A DNA stretch of 64,000 nt from NCBI RefSeq assembly GCF_008639165.1, contig NZ_CP029197.1, positions 1,116,001 to 1,180,000 of the forward strand. Reading direction: 5' to 3'. Made by a program: the position numbers and the translations under genes. Source of the DNA: Streptomyces venezuelae ATCC 10712 (GTDB taxonomy: Bacteria > Actinomycetota > Actinomycetes > Streptomycetales > Streptomycetaceae). The notes under the pieces are model-generated. The model did not search any database, had not been told where the DNA came from, and saw nothing but the letters and a program-made list of their open reading frames with translations. Shown one piece after another: positions 25,039 through 35,581 of this stretch. The stretch's first letter is position 1. The number at the start of each line of letters is the position of its first letter.

Positions 25039-25904
25039 CGGACCGGGCGGTCGCCGTGGTCCGGGCCGGCGCGCTGACCACCGTGCAGGACCTCGGCCGG
25101 GTCGGGTACGCGCACCTCGGCGTGCCCCGTTCCGGCGCCCTCGATCCGGCGGCCGTCCGGCTCGTCAACCGGCTCGTCGGCAACCCCGAGACGGCCGCCG
25201 TCCTGGAGACCACCGTCAACGGCTGTGCCCTGCGGCCCCGTCGGGCGGTCACCGTCGCCGTCGGCGGCGCGCCTTGCCCGGTCCGGGTGGACGGGCGCCC
25301 GGCGGCCTGGGGCACGGCCGTGCGGGTGCCGGCGGGGTCCGTCCTTGAGGTCGGCGCGGCCGTCCGCGGGGTGCGGACGTACGTGGGGTTCGGCGGCGGC
25401 ATCGACGTCGCGCCGGTGCTGGGCAGCCGCTCGGCCGACCTGCTCTCCGGACTCGGCCCCCCGCCGCTGACCGAGGAAACGGTCCTGCCGCTGGGCGCCG
25501 CCCCGGGCACGGCTCTCCGGGGAGCGGGCGACGTTCCCCCGTGGCCCGGTCCACCGGACGAACTCGTCCTCCGGGTCCGGCTCGGGCCGCGCGACGACTG
25601 GTTCACCGCGGAGGCGCTGCGCACCTTCGCCACGCGCGCGTACCGGGTGTCCCCGGCGAGCAACCGGATCGGGCTGCGGCTCGAAGGGCCGGCGCTCGAC
25701 CGGGCGCTGCCCGGGGAGCTGGCGAGCGAGGGCATGGTCCTCGGCGCGGTCCAGGTGCCGCCGGACGGCCGACCGGTGGTGTTCCTCGCGGACCACCCGA
25801 CGACCGGGGGGTACCCGGTGGTCGGAGTCGTACGGGAGGCCGACCTGGGCGCCGCGGCCCAGGCGGTGCCGGGAACGCGGGTGCGCTTCACGCCGGTGCG
25901 CTGA
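25035..25904 (+). CDS. pxpC: 5-oxoprolinase subunit C (KipA/biotin-dependent carboxyltransferase-like)
   Basis: A 289-residue AHS2/KipA-family protein beginning with VVRAGALTTVQDLGRVGY and containing the YVGFGGGIDV and PTTGGYPVVG motifs. The family name mentions biotin carboxylase relatives, but with pxpA and pxpB next door the likely role is the third 5-oxoprolinase subunit. The ATG overlaps the pxpB stop as ATGA. At 289 residues it is near the usual length. It converges on the fused oxoprolinase gene with 87 bp between. Confidence 0.94.
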   Translation: MTDRAVAVVRAGALTTVQDLGRVGYAHLGVPRSGALDPAAVRLVNRLVGNPETAAVLETTVNGCALRPRRAVTVAVGGAPCPVRVDGRPAAWGTAVRVPAGSVLEVGAAVRGVRTYVGFGGGIDVAPVLGSRSADLLSGLGPPPLTEETVLPLGAAPGTALRGAGDVPPWPGPPDELVLRVRLGPRDDWFTAEALRTFATRAYRVSPASNRIGLRLEGPALDRALPGELASEGMVLGAVQVPPDGRPVVFLADHPTTGGYPVVGVVREADLGAAAQAVPGTRVRFTPVR

Positions 25905-25991
25905 GACCGGGGGCGACGCGGCCGGGTCCGCGGGTCCGACGCGGTCATCGCGGCCGTCGCGGATGTCACGGCCAGGGGGCATTCCCCGCCG

Positions 25992-28900
25992 TCACCCCCC
26001 TCGCGGGCGGCTCCCTGACCGTCCTCGTCCCTCGTCGGGCGGCGGGCCGTAGCCTCCGCCGCCCGGGGTGCGCAGGACCAGGACGTCGTCGGGGCCCACC
26101 TCCGTGGTGGCGGCGCCGCCGAGGCGTTCGACGGTGCCGTCGGCGCGTTCGACCAGGTTCTCGCCCAGGGCGCCGGGTTCGCCGCCCGCCATGCCGTACG
26201 GCGGGATCCTGCGGTGTCCGGTGAGCAGGGCGACGGTCATCGGTTCCAGGAAGCGGATGCGGCGCTCCACCCCGCGCCCGCCCCGCCAGCGGCCGCGCCC
26301 GCCGCCGTCCTCGCGTACGGCGAAGGAGTCGACCCGCACCGGGTGGCGCCATTCCAGGACCTCGGGGTCGGTGAGGCGGGAGTTGGTCATGTGGGTCTGG
26401 ACGGCGTCGGCGCCGTCGAAGCCGTCGCCCGCGCCGGAGCCGCTGGCGACCGTCTCGTAGTACTGCACGCGCGCGTTGCCGAAGGTGACGTTGTTCATGG
26501 TGCCGGAGCCCTCGGCCTGGACGCCGAGGGCCGCGTAGAGCGCTCCCGTGACGGCCTGGGAGGTCTCGACGTTCCCGGCGACGGTGGCGGCCGGGTGGAC
26601 GGGGGCGAGCATGGAGCCGGGCGGGACCCGGACCTCCAGGGGTTCGAGGCAGCCGCTGTTGAGCGGGATGTCGTCGTCGACGAGGGTGCGGAAGACGTAC
26701 AGGACGGCGGCCATGACGACGGCCGTCGGCGCGTTCGCGTTCCCGGGCAGCTGCGCGGAGGTCCCGGTGAAGTCGAGGACGGCGGAGCGCCGTTCGCGGT
26801 CGACGCGGACGGCGACCTGGATGACCGCGCCGCCGTCGGTCTCGTAGCGGTAGGCGCCGTCGTCCAGGCGGGCGACGATGCGGCGCACGGACTCCTCGGC
26901 GTTGGCGCGGACGTGCCGCATGTAGGCCTGGACGACGTCGAGCCCGAACTCGTCGACAGTGCGGCGCAGTTCCTCGATGCCCTTCTCGTTGGCGGCGATC
27001 TGGGCGCGCAGGTCGGCGAGGTTGGTGTCCGGGTCGCGGGAGGGGTGGCGGGCGCCGGTGAGCAGGGCCCGGGTCTCGGCCTCGCGCAGCCGCCCGTCGC
27101 GTACGAGCAGCCAGTTGTCGAAGAGGACGCCCTCCTCGTCGACGGTCCGGCTGAAGGCGGGCATGGACCCGGGGGTGATTCCGCCGATCTCGGCGTGGTG
27201 GCCGCGGGAGGCGACGAGGAAGCGGAGGGCGCCGCCCGGGCCCTCGTCGAAGACGGGGGTCACGACGGTGACGTCGGGGAGGTGGGTGCCCCCGTGGTAC
27301 GGGTCGTTGATCGCGTACACGTCGCCGGGCCGCAGCTCGTCCTCGTCCCGTCTCCGCCGCAGGACCTCTTTGATGGACTCGCCCATGGAGCCCAGGTGGA
27401 CGGGGATGTGGGGGGCGTTGGCGATGAGGTTGCCCTCGGCGTCGAAGAGCGCGCAGGAGAAGTCGAGCCGTTCCTTGATGTTGACGGACTGGGCGGTGTT
27501 CTCCAGGCGGACGCCCATCTGCTCGGCGATGGCCATGAAGAGGTTGTTGAACACCTCCAGGAGGACCGGGTCCACGTCCGTGCCGGCCGCCACGCGCGCG
27601 GGGCGCGGGGTCACGCGCCGCAGGAGGAGGTGCCTGCCGTCGGCGGCGGTGGCCCGCCAGCCACTGTCGACGACGGTCGTGGCGTCGGCCTCCGCGATGA
27701 TCGCGGGCCCGTCCACGGTGTCCCCGGGCCGCAGGTCCGCCCGCTGGTGCAGGGGCGCGTCGTGGGGCTCGCCGGCGCTGTACATCCGGACGGTGACGGG
27801 GGGCCGGGGAGCGACCGCCGGCCCGCCGGACTCGACGGAATCGGAGGAACCGACGGGTTCACCTGAACCGGCGGGGCCGGTATGGACGGGGCCGTGGGGA
27901 CCGGCCCGGCCGACGGCCTCCGCGGAGACGGCTTCGACGACGAGCGGCCGGTCCAGGGTGAAGGCGTACCGCGCGCGGTGCACCGCCGTGAACGCGGTCT
28001 TCATCTCCTCGGGCGGGGCGAGGTCGACCTGCAGACTCGCGTCCGTGCCCGCGTACCGCAGGAGTACGCGCGCGTGCGTCGTGATCGCCGGGTCCGGCAG
28101 GCCGTCCGCGCGCAGCTCCGCGCGCGTGAGGGCGGCGAGTTCGGCGCAGAGCTCCGTCACGCGGGCGGCGGTTCCGGCGGCGTCCAGCTCGGCCTCGACG
28201 GACCGCTCCCGCATGGCGGTGGCGTCGGCGAGTCCGATGCCGTACGCGGAGAGCACGCCGGCCAGCGGCGGTACGAGGACGGTGTCGACGCCCAGGGCGT
28301 CGGCGACCGCGCAGGCGTGCTGGCCGCCCGCGCCGCCGAAGCTGGTGAGGGCGTAGCGGGTGACGTCGTGGCCGCGCTGGACGGAGATCTTCTTGACGGC
28401 GTTGGCCATGTTGAGGACGGCGATCTCCAGGAAGCCCGCGGCGACCTCCTCGGGCGTGCGCCCGCCGCCCACCTCCTCGGCGAGGGCGGTGAACCGGTCC
28501 CGTACGACGCCGGCGTCCAGGGGCAGGTCACCGCTGTCGCCGAACACGGCCGGGAAGTGGCCCGGCTGGACGCGGCCCAGCATGACGTTCGCGTCGGTGA
28601 CCGTGAGGGGGCCGCCCCGGCGGTAGCAGGCGGGGCCCGGGACCGCGCCCGCCGAGTCGGGGCCCACCCGGTAGCGGCGCCCGTCGAAGTGGAGGACGGA
28701 CCCGCCGCCCGCCGCGACGGTGTGGATGCTCATCATCGGCGCCCGCATCCGTACCCCGGCGACCTGCGTACCGAGCTCGCGCTCGAACTCCCCGGCGTAG
28801 TGCGACACATCGGTGGAGGTACCGCCCATGTCGAAGCCGATGACCCGCTCGTGGCCCGCCAGGGCCGAGGTGCGGGCCATGCCGACCACGCCGCCGGCCG

Positions 28901-29678
28901 GTCCGGAGAGGACGGCGTCCTTGCCCCGGAAGTGGGCGGCTTCGCGCAGTCCGCCGTTGGACTGCATGAACATGAGCCGGATCCCGGAGAGTTCACGGGC
29001 GACCTCGTCCACGTAACGGCGCAGGATCGGGGAGAGATAGGCGTCGACGACCGTGGTGTCGCCGCGCGGGACGAGCTTGATGAGCGGGCTGACCTCGTGG
29101 GAGCAGCTGACCTGGGTGAATCCCGCGTCCCTGGCGAGTTCCGCGATCCGCGCCTCGTGGGCGGGGTGGCGGTAGCCGTGCAGGAGGACGACGGCGGCGG
29201 AGCGGATGCCGTCGCGGTGGGCGGCGGCGAGCGAGGCGGCGACGGCGTTCTCGTCCAGGGCGCGGACGACCTCGCCGTGGGCGTCGACTCGCTCGGGAAC
29301 CTCGATCACGCGCGCGTGGACCGGTTCGGGGAGCACGATGTGGCGGTCGAAGAGCCGGGGCCGGTTCTGGTAGGCGATCCGCAGCGCGTCCCGGAAGCCC
29401 TCGGTGACCAGGAGGACGGTCGGTTCGCCGCGCCGCTCCAGGAGGGCGTTGGTCGCGACGGTGGTGCCCATCTTGACCACGGCCACGCGGTCGGCGGGGA
29501 CGGGCTCGCCGGGCTCAAGACCGAGGAGGAGCCGGATTCCGGCGACGGCGGCGTCCTGGCGGCGGGCGGGATCGTGGGAGAGCACCTTGCGGGTGACGAG
29601 CCGACCGTCCGGCCGCCGGCCCACGATGTCGGTGAAGGTGCCGCCCCGGTCGATCCAGAACTCCCAGCGGCCGTTCAT
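25992..29678 (-). CDS. fused HyuA-HyuB 5-oxoprolinase/hydantoinase
   Basis: A 1228-residue fusion of hydantoinase A (about 1-680) and hydantoinase B (about 690-1228). HyuA signatures include [11 protein letters not shown] at the N-terminus, [12 protein letters not shown] near 290 and [10 protein letters not shown] near 450. HyuB signatures include [16 protein letters not shown] text ([15 protein letters not shown]) and the closing [10 protein letters not shown]. Such single-chain enzymes are ATP-dependent 5-oxoprolinases or N-carbamoyl/hydantoin hydrolases. The ATG overlaps the SGNH hydrolase stop as ATGA. A Gly/Ser/Pro-rich insert near 620-650 separates the halves. It lies tail to tail with pxpABC, an unrelated enzyme for the same reaction. 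Confidence 0.93.
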   Translation of the reverse strand: MNGRWEFWIDRGGTFTDIVGRRPDGRLVTRKVLSHDPARRQDAAVAGIRLLLGLEPGEPVPADRVAVVKMGTTVATNALLERRGEPTVLLVTEGFRDALRIAYQNRPRLFDRHIVLPEPVHARVIEVPERVDAHGEVVRALDENAVAASLAAAHRDGIRSAAVVLLHGYRHPAHEARIAELARDAGFTQVSCSHEVSPLIKLVPRGDTTVVDAYLSPILRRYVDEVARELSGIRLMFMQSNGGLREAAHFRGKDAVLSGPAGGVVGMARTSALAGHERVIGFDMGGTSTDVSHYAGEFERELGTQVAGVRMRAPMMSIHTVAAGGGSVLHFDGRRYRVGPDSAGAVPGPACYRRGGPLTVTDANVMLGRVQPGHFPAVFGDSGDLPLDAGVVRDRFTALAEEVGGGRTPEEVAAGFLEIAVLNMANAVKKISVQRGHDVTRYALTSFGGAGGQHACAVADALGVDTVLVPPLAGVLSAYGIGLADATAMRERSVEAELDAAGTAARVTELCAELAALTRAELRADGLPDPAITTHARVLLRYAGTDASLQVDLAPPEEMKTAFTAVHRARYAFTLDRPLVVEAVSAEAVGRAGPHGPVHTGPAGSGEPVGSSDSVESGGPAVAPRPPVTVRMYSAGEPHDAPLHQRADLRPGDTVDGPAIIAEADATTVVDSGWRATAADGRHLLLRRVTPRPARVAAGTDVDPVLLEVFNNLFMAIAEQMGVRLENTAQSVNIKERLDFSCALFDAEGNLIANAPHIPVHLGSMGESIKEVLRRRRDEDELRPGDVYAINDPYHGGTHLPDVTVVTPVFDEGPGGALRFLVASRGHHAEIGGITPGSMPAFSRTVDEEGVLFDNWLLVRDGRLREAETRALLTGARHPSRDPDTNLADLRAQIAANEKGIEELRRTVDEFGLDVVQAYMRHVRANAEESVRRIVARLDDGAYRYETDGGAVIQVAVRVDRERRSAVLDFTGTSAQLPGNANAPTAVVMAAVLYVFRTLVDDDIPLNSGCLEPLEVRVPPGSMLAPVHPAATVAGNVETSQAVTGALYAALGVQAEGSGTMNNVTFGNARVQYYETVASGSGAGDGFDGADAVQTHMTNSRLTDPEVLEWRHPVRVDSFAVREDGGGRGRWRGGRGVERRIRFLEPMTVALLTGHRRIPPYGMAGGEPGALGENLVERADGTVERLGGAATTEVGPDDVLVLRTPGGGGYGPPPDEGRGRSGSRPRGG

Positions 29679-30592
29679 CCCTCCATTGTGGCCGCGAGCG
29701 CGGCGGCGAGGGCCGCGTCGGCGCGGGCGTCGAGGGGCGACGGGCCGGTGCCGTCGGCCCAGTGGCGCAGTTCCGCGCCCGCGAGCAGCAGGAGCTGCGG
29801 GAGCAGGTCGTGGCTGCGCCGCAGCAGCCAGCCGGTACCGGCCGTGGCCAGCCAGAACACCGCCTCGGCGCGGGTCGGCGGCGGCTGGAGCGGCTCCCGC
29901 CCGGGCGGCGCGCCGTGGGCGAGTCCCCGGTCGGCGAGCAGCCGGTGGAAGCCGCCGGCGACGGCCCGGTGGCCTCGCTCGCCCGGGTGCAGCCGGTCGG
30001 CGCTCCACAGGCCCCGGTCCGTGGTCCAGCCGTCGTCGGCGAGATGCAGATGGACGGCCCCGTACCGGGCGGAGAGGGCGTGCACGACGGCGTTGACGGA
30101 CCGCTGGCGGCGGGCGAGCGGGCGGGCCAGCGGGGGCGGCAGGCCGAGCATCCGGCCGGGGTCGGGCAGGCAGGCCGTGAGGAGTACGGCTCCGGCGGCG
30201 TCGAGCCGGCCGCAGACCCGGTTCAGGTGGCGGGCGAGGAGCCCGATGTCGAAGGTGCGGCGCAGGGTGTCGTTCACCCCGACGACGACGGAGGCGAGGT
30301 GCGGGCGGAAGGCGAGGGCGCGCGGGGCCTGCCGCTCGGCGACGTCGCCGCTGAGCGCCCCGCTGACGGCGAGGTTCAGGAGGGCCGTCTCCTGCCCGTC
30401 GGCGGCGAGCCCGGCGGCGAGCAGCGGCGCCCACCCGCGCCAGACACCGCCGACCCGATCGCCGACACCCTCGCTGAACGAGTCCCCGAGCACGGCGAAC
30501 CGAAGGACGCCGAGGGGGGCGGAGCGGGGGGTGGGGACGGGGGCGGGCGTGGCCGGGGTCGCGACCGACGTGGGCGCGGGGTGCGGTGTCAT
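29675..30592 (-). CDS. SGNH/GDSL hydrolase
   Basis: A 305-residue SGNH-fold esterase. Block I is VLGDSFSEG near residue 34-42 with the nucleophilic Ser; block III is VVGVNDT; the C-terminal DRLHPGERG supplies the Asp-His pair. The first 28 residues are Pro/Thr-rich without a hydrophobic core, so the protein is probably cytosolic. It sits between a glycosyltransferase and the oxoprolinase gene, overlapping both by ATGA. It may deacylate a glycoconjugate made by the upstream glycosyltransferases, but that is inference. Confidence 0.9.
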   Translation of the reverse strand: MTPHPAPTSVATPATPAPVPTPRSAPLGVLRFAVLGDSFSEGVGDRVGGVWRGWAPLLAAGLAADGQETALLNLAVSGALSGDVAERQAPRALAFRPHLASVVVGVNDTLRRTFDIGLLARHLNRVCGRLDAAGAVLLTACLPDPGRMLGLPPPLARPLARRQRSVNAVVHALSARYGAVHLHLADDGWTTDRGLWSADRLHPGERGHRAVAGGFHRLLADRGLAHGAPPGREPLQPPPTRAEAVFWLATAGTGWLLRRSHDLLPQLLLLAGAELRHWADGTGPSPLDARADAALAAALAATMEG

Positions 30593-31812
30593 CGGTGGGC
30601 CTCCTCCGGCAGCGGCAGCGGCTCCGTGGTGGGGAGCGCGTCGTGGGCCTGGAGGAAGGCGGTGACCGAGCGTTCCCAGGTGAAGACCTCCGCACGCGCG
30701 CGTGCCTCCGCGCGGCGAGCCGGCTCCGGGACGGCGAGGAGGCCGCGTACGGCGGAGGCGAAGGCCTTCGGGGTGTCGACGGCGGCGGCCCCCGCGGCGC
30801 CGACGACCTCCGGGAGGGCGGAGGACGCGCTGACCACCACCGGGGTTCCGCAGGCGAGCGCCTCCAGGGCGGAGAGCCCGAACGTCTCCGCCGGGCCCGG
30901 CGCGACGCAGACGTCGGCCGAGGCCTGGAGGTCCGCCAGCGCCTCCCGGTCGGCGACATGGCCGAGGAACCGTACGGGCAGCCCCCGCTCCCGGGCCCGC
31001 CGCTCCAGGGCGCCCTTGAGCGGCCCTTCACCGGCGACCACCAGTGCCGCGGCGGTCCCCGCGTCCCGCAGCTCGCCGAGGGCGTCCAGGGCGGTGCCGG
31101 GCCGCTTCTCCACGGAGAGCCGGGAGCAGAGCAGGAGCAGCACCCGCTCCCCGTCGGCGTACCGGGCCCGCAGGGCGGTGTTCCGGCGGCCGGGTCGGCA
31201 GCGCTCCAGGTCGACCCCGAGCGGGGCCCGTACGACGTTGCGGGCGCCGATCCGTACGAACTCCCGTTCCGCCCACTCCGTCGTGCAGACGACCCGGGCG
31301 AACGCCCAGGCGGTACGGCGGTTGAGCCGGTCCGCCGCGCGGGCCGCGACGGCGGGCGGCACGCCCCAGGTGCGCAGCACGCCGTCCGCCGTCTCGTGGG
31401 AGACCATCACCGAGGGCACCCGGGCGCGTCGCGCCCACTCCCCCGTCCACCGCAGGGTCGTGCGGTCCGAGACCGCGATCCGGTCCGGGGCGAGCTCGTC
31501 GAGGAGGCGGCGCACCCGGCGCCGGTCGGCGAGGACGCGGTAGCCGCCGGTGCCGGGCAGGACGGGCCCGGGGAGGGTGACGACCCGCCCCTGCTCGGTG
31601 CGTACGTCGCTCGCGGTGTCGCCGGGGACGACGAGGACCGGCTCGTGCCCGGCCGCGCGGTACCCGCGGCCGAGCTGGTCGAGGGCGGTGCGCAGGCCGC
31701 CCGAGGTGGGCGTCACGAAGTTGGCCAGCCGTACGATCCGCAGCCCGCCGCCCCGCACGGCGCCGCCGTCGTCTCCCGGGGCGGCCGTCAGGCGCGGTAC
31801 GTCGCCGTTCAC
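30589..31812 (-). CDS. GT4-family glycosyltransferase
   Basis: A 407-residue GT-B glycosyltransferase. The N-terminal domain opens with [19 protein letters not shown]. The C-terminal nucleotide-sugar domain has [19 protein letters not shown] and the EX7E-type region [20 protein letters not shown]. Retaining transfer from a nucleotide sugar to lipid or glycan is expected; donor and acceptor are unknown. The GTG start overlaps the upstream stop (GTGA), and the stop overlaps the SGNH ATG. It is the second of two adjacent glycosyltransferases, suggesting sequential sugar additions. Confidence 0.92.
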   Translation of the reverse strand: MNGDVPRLTAAPGDDGGAVRGGGLRIVRLANFVTPTSGGLRTALDQLGRGYRAAGHEPVLVVPGDTASDVRTEQGRVVTLPGPVLPGTGGYRVLADRRRVRRLLDELAPDRIAVSDRTTLRWTGEWARRARVPSVMVSHETADGVLRTWGVPPAVAARAADRLNRRTAWAFARVVCTTEWAEREFVRIGARNVVRAPLGVDLERCRPGRRNTALRARYADGERVLLLLCSRLSVEKRPGTALDALGELRDAGTAAALVVAGEGPLKGALERRARERGLPVRFLGHVADREALADLQASADVCVAPGPAETFGLSALEALACGTPVVVSASSALPEVVGAAGAAAVDTPKAFASAVRGLLAVPEPARRAEARARAEVFTWERSVTAFLQAHDALPTTEPLPLPEEAHR

Positions 31813-32930
31813 GCGGCCACCGCCGTCCGCTCGCGCAGGACCTCCAGGTAGTGGCCGATCAGCTCGTCGCCGAGGGCCTCCCAGGTGCGCCCGCGCACGG
31901 CGGTCCGCCCGGCGCTGCCGTACGCGGCGCGCAGCTCCGGCGCGGCGGCGAGGGCGGCGACGGCCTCGCGCAGGGCGTCGGGGTCCCCCGGGGGTACGAG
32001 GAGCCCGGTGCGCCCGTGGTCGACGAGGTCGAGGGGGCCGCCGGCGGCCGGGGCTATCACGGGGACGCCGCTCGCCATGGCCTCCTGGACGGTCTGGCAG
32101 AAGGTCTCGAACGGGCCGGTGTGGGCGAACACGTCGAGCGAGGCGAAGATCCGGGCGAGGTCGTCGCCGGTGCGCCGGCCCAGGAACCGGGCTCCGGGCA
32201 GCGCGGCGCGCAGCGCGGACCCGCTGGGTCCGTCGCCGACCACCACCACCCGGATTCCGGGGAGTTCCGCGGCCGCCGCGAGGAGGTCCACCCGCTTCTC
32301 GGGGGCGAGGCGGCCCACGTATCCGACGAGGAGCTCGCCGTCCGGGGCGAGTTCCCCGCGCAGGGCCTCGTCGCGCAGTCCGGGGCGGAAGCGGGCGGTG
32401 TCGACCCCGCGGCCCCAGAGCCGGATGCGGCCGATGCCGTGGGCCGCCAGGTCGCGGACGGCGGCCGAGGAGGGGGCGAGGGTGCGGTCGGCGGCTCCGT
32501 GGACGGCGCGGAGGCGGCGCCAGGCCGCGCCTTCGCCGGTTCCCACGTACGTACGGGCGTAGCTGGCGAGGTCGGTCTGGTAGACGGCGACGGCGGGGAT
32601 GCCGAGGCGGGTGGCGGCCGTCATCCCGCGTACGCCGAGGACGAAGGGGCCGGCGAGGTGGACGAGGTCGGCGCGGTGGGCGGCGATGGCCGCGGCGACC
32701 CGGCGACTGGGCAGGGCGACGCGGACCTGCGGGTAGCCGGGCAGGGGGAGGGAGGGCACCCGGACGACGGCGCACGGGGCGTCGGCGTCCGCGGCCGGGT
32801 CGGCGACGGCGGGGGCGATGACGAGCGGGGTGTGGCCCCGCCGGACGAGGTGGCGCGCGGTCTGCAGGGCGCAGTGCGCCACACCGTTGACGTCGGGAGG
32901 GAAGGATTCGGTGACGATGACGACACGCAT
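31809..32930 (-). CDS. GT4-family glycosyltransferase (mannosyltransferase-like)
   Basis: A 373-residue GT-B enzyme beginning RVVIVTESFPPDVNGVAH, characteristic of MgtA/PimB-like alpha-mannosyltransferases. It has VGYVGRLAPEKRVDLL, the donor-binding segment, and an FETFCQTVQEAMASGVPVI acceptor/nucleotide motif. Mannosylation of a lipid such as a glycolipid or phosphoinositide is plausible but unproven. The ATG at 32930 has no good ribosome site; the long in-frame extension upstream is disordered and antisense-like, so I reject it. This is the first gene of a four-gene operon reaching the oxoprolinase, and it lies next to the 32-bp minisatellite. Confidence 0.9.
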   Translation of the reverse strand: MRVVIVTESFPPDVNGVAHCALQTARHLVRRGHTPLVIAPAVADPAADADAPCAVVRVPSLPLPGYPQVRVALPSRRVAAAIAAHRADLVHLAGPFVLGVRGMTAATRLGIPAVAVYQTDLASYARTYVGTGEGAAWRRLRAVHGAADRTLAPSSAAVRDLAAHGIGRIRLWGRGVDTARFRPGLRDEALRGELAPDGELLVGYVGRLAPEKRVDLLAAAAELPGIRVVVVGDGPSGSALRAALPGARFLGRRTGDDLARIFASLDVFAHTGPFETFCQTVQEAMASGVPVIAPAAGGPLDLVDHGRTGLLVPPGDPDALREAVAALAAAPELRAAYGSAGRTAVRGRTWEALGDELIGHYLEVLRERTAVAA

Positions 32931-33097
32931 ACGGGTGTTGTCGTCGTGTTCGGCGTGTCCCCGCCAACGTCGATCTGGACGGGGAGGGAACGTCCCATGA
33001 GCGTTTCGCGCGGGGGGCGGCCGGGGCCGGGGAGGATCACGCGTCGCCGTGGCCCGGCACGGGCCCGGACGCGCCGAACTCCGCCCGCTCCGGCCCC

Positions 33098-33321
33098 GTA
33101 CGTTCCGGGTCTCCGTCCGGTCCGGCCCCGTACGCTCCGGGCCTCCGTCCGCACCGGCCCCGTACGCTCCGGACCTCCGTCCGCACCGGCCCCCTACGCT
33201 CCGGATCTCCGTCCGCACCGGCCCCGTACGCTCCGGCCCCCCGTCCGCACCGGCCCCCTACGCTCCGGCCCCCCGTCCGCACCGGCCCCGTACGCTCCGG
33301 CCCCCCGTCCGCTCCGGTCCT
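33098..33321. repeat. 32-bp minisatellite, seven tandem copies
   Basis: Units start at 33098, 33130, 33162, 33194, 33226, 33258 and 33290 and share the core TACGCTCCGG...CCGTCCGCACCGGCCCC. Copies 3-7 are almost identical, while copy 1 and the end of copy 7 diverge, indicating recent slippage in the interior. The array fills much of the 586-bp gap (32931-33516) between two leftward genes. The period is not a multiple of three and reading frames are open throughout it on both strands, so I call it non-coding. Nothing else is recognisable in this gap. Confidence 0.93.
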
Positions 33322-33516
33322 CCGGGGCGGGGCCTCGCGCGGCGGGATCTCCGCCGGGGGCCGCGCCGCCCCGGAGCCGGGTGGCGGGGGGGCCGGGTGG
33401 GGCCGGGCACTGGGCGCCGGAAGGCCGACGCCGGGCGCCGAGGGGCCCGGTCGGGCCTCGAAGGCCAGACCCGGCGGACGTCGCAAGCCGCCCCGGGTCG
33501 GACCACGACCGATCCG

Positions 33517-34932
33517 TCAGACCTGGAGATCCGGTCCTATCCGGTTGCGTACCGCGGTCTGGACCTCGACCTCCTCGGCCGGGTCGGCGGCGAGGCGGCG
33601 CAATCGTTCGGCGACGCGGACGTCTCCGGTCTCGGCGTGCTGGGCCGCGACCTCCCGGGTCGTCTCCTCGCAGTCCCAGAGGCATTCGACGGCGAAGCCG
33701 GTCGCGAAGGTGGGGTCGGTGACCGCGAGGGCGCGGGCGACGCGCCCGCGGAGCTGGGAGGAGGCCGTCTCGCGGTAGACGTGCCGCAGCACGGGCGCGG
33801 CGCAGGCGATGCCGAGGCGGCCCGCGCCGTCGACGAGTCCGGCGAGCGCGGGCGCGTCGGGGCCTTCGTCGCGGACGGTGTCACGCAGTGCGCCGAGGAC
33901 GGAGGGGGAGTCCTGGGCGGTGCCACGGCAGGCGAGGACGTCGGCGGCGGCGGCGCCGAGGGCGTCGGTCCTGCGGACCCACGCGCGGGCGCGGGCGACC
34001 GCGTCCTCGCCGCACATGCGCCGGTAGGCGGCGACGGCGGCTTCGGCGACCTCGCGGGAGTCGCCGTCGGCGGCGGCCTCGACGAGGTCGAGGACGGCGG
34101 GGTCCCGTGACTCGGCGAGGTGGTGCAGGGCGGCGCCCCGGGCTCCGGCCGCGCCGTGCCGGGCGGCGGCGAGGATCTCGGGCCGGTCCTCGGGTCCCGC
34201 GACGGCGGTGAGGCAGCGGGCCGCGGGCCCGTACAGCACGGCTCCGCGCTCGTACCCCTCCTGCGCCCAGTCGAGGACGGCGCGCACGCTCCAGCCGGGT
34301 CGGGGTCCGGCGGGGCGCATCTGGCGCTGCCAGCGGTCGAAGGAGCCCTGTTCCTGGGCGGCCCTGACCCGGGCGCCGACGGCGTCGCGCTGGTCCTCGG
34401 CCCACAGCCGCCAGGGCCGGGGTTCGAAGGCGTCGCGCACCACGCCGGCGAGTTCGGCGTCGCCTTCGGCGTCGGCCGGGAAGCGGGCCAGGACGGGCAC
34501 GGCGAGCGAGCGGAGTCCGGCGTCGTCGTCGCGGAGCGCCAGCTCGTCCAGGGCCCAGGCCCAGTTCGTGCCGGTGGCGGCGTAGCGGCGGAGCAGGAGC
34601 AGGGCGTCCTGGCGTCCGTAGGAGGCGAGGTGGCCGAGGACGGCGAGCGCGAGCCCGGTCCGGTTCTCCTCGGTGTCGAGGTGGTCCTCGGCGCCGAGCA
34701 GGTGGGCCTCGATCTCCTCGAGACCGCCGTGCAGGTCCAGGTAGAGACGGGCGTAGTAGAGGGAGCGGTTCTCGACCTGCCAGTCGTGGCGGGGGTCGGC
34801 GAGAACGCAGTGGTTGAGGGCCGCGAGGGCCTCGGCGCGTGGCGCGGCGAGTGCGTGCAGGGTGCCGTCGCCGCGGCCCCGCTGCAGCAGGCCGAGCAGG
34901 GTGCCGCTCGGCGCTATGACTGGTTCGAACAT
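33517..34932 (-). CDS. HEAT-repeat-like helical protein
   Basis: A 471-residue soluble protein built from repeated helix pairs rich in Ala, Leu, Arg and Asp. Motifs such as ARHGAAGARGAALHHLAES and VARALAVTDPTFATGFAVEC recur at roughly 35-40 residue spacing, as in HEAT/PBS-lyase repeats. No catalytic residues are evident. Such proteins act as scaffolds or bind modified proteins. The ATG at 34932 is chosen; a GTG five codons upstream is possible. It stands alone on the minus strand, with the minisatellite downstream. Confidence 0.8.
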   Translation of the reverse strand: MFEPVIAPSGTLLGLLQRGRGDGTLHALAAPRAEALAALNHCVLADPRHDWQVENRSLYYARLYLDLHGGLEEIEAHLLGAEDHLDTEENRTGLALAVLGHLASYGRQDALLLLRRYAATGTNWAWALDELALRDDDAGLRSLAVPVLARFPADAEGDAELAGVVRDAFEPRPWRLWAEDQRDAVGARVRAAQEQGSFDRWQRQMRPAGPRPGWSVRAVLDWAQEGYERGAVLYGPAARCLTAVAGPEDRPEILAAARHGAAGARGAALHHLAESRDPAVLDLVEAAADGDSREVAEAAVAAYRRMCGEDAVARARAWVRRTDALGAAAADVLACRGTAQDSPSVLGALRDTVRDEGPDAPALAGLVDGAGRLGIACAAPVLRHVYRETASSQLRGRVARALAVTDPTFATGFAVECLWDCEETTREVAAQHAETGDVRVAERLRRLAADPAEEVEVQTAVRNRIGPDLQV

Positions 34933-35188
34933 GGGGAGACGCCTCACATCAAGCTGTCGACACGACCGGGGGATGCCGGGATGACCCGGCTCGGGCGGTG
35001 CTTCGCCCGTACGCCTAGGCCGTGCGGCGACATGTCGGGCCGCTCGTCGTGTTCCGCTTGCCAGTGACCATCTTCCTCAGCCTCTCGTCGGTGGCCCGTT
35101 TTGCCGGGCCCGACGTCATGATGACCCACCCATTTCGCCACCGCGACCACATTTACGACGCCGCTCTCACCTGGGGTTCAGTGCCCGT

Positions 35189-35581
35189 TCACCGAGCTCC
35201 GAAGAGGTCGAGCAGTTCGGTCTTGCCGAACATCCGGGCGGTGTCGACGGCTGACGGAGTCCCAGCCTCCGGATTCGCGCCGCCGTCGAGGAGCGCGCGG
35301 ACGACCGCGTCCTCGCCCTTGAAGACGGCGCCGGCGAGCGGGGTCTGGCCGCGGTCGTTGGCGCGGTCGGCGTCGGCGCCGCGTGCGAGGAGGGTGGAGA
35401 CCGCGGCGGCGTGGCCGTGGTAGGCGGCGAGCATGACGAGGGAGTCGCCCTTGTCGTTGGTGAGGTTCGCGGGGACGCCCGCGTCGACGTAGGCGGCCAG
35501 GGCGTCGGCGTCCCCGGTGCGGGCGAGGTCGAAGACCTTGGACGCCAGCTCGATGACCTCGGGGTCCGGAGTCTCGCTCAT
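35189..35581 (-). CDS. ankyrin-repeat protein
   Basis: A 130-residue protein with three ankyrin-type units. Recognisable pieces are DKGDSLVMLAAYHGHAAAV, ANDRGQTPLAGAVFKGEDAV and a final unit ending GANPEAGTPSAVDTARM. The unit spacing is about 33 residues. Small stand-alone ankyrin proteins mediate protein contacts; the partner is unknown. The ATG at 35581 follows AAAGGCGG about ten bases upstream. Confidence 0.88.
   Translation of the reverse strand: MSETPDPEVIELASKVFDLARTGDADALAAYVDAGVPANLTNDKGDSLVMLAAYHGHAAAVSTLLARGADADRANDRGQTPLAGAVFKGEDAVVRALLDGGANPEAGTPSAVDTARMFGKTELLDLFGAR

Noticed and set aside
33098..33321. CRISPR array
   Set aside because: The 32-bp units abut without unique spacers and no cas gene is present; it is a minisatellite.
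33000..33720. Several overlapping reading frames across the minisatellite
   Set aside because: The repeat has a period that is not a multiple of three and leaves frames open on both strands. No start with a ribosome site and no coherent protein is seen.
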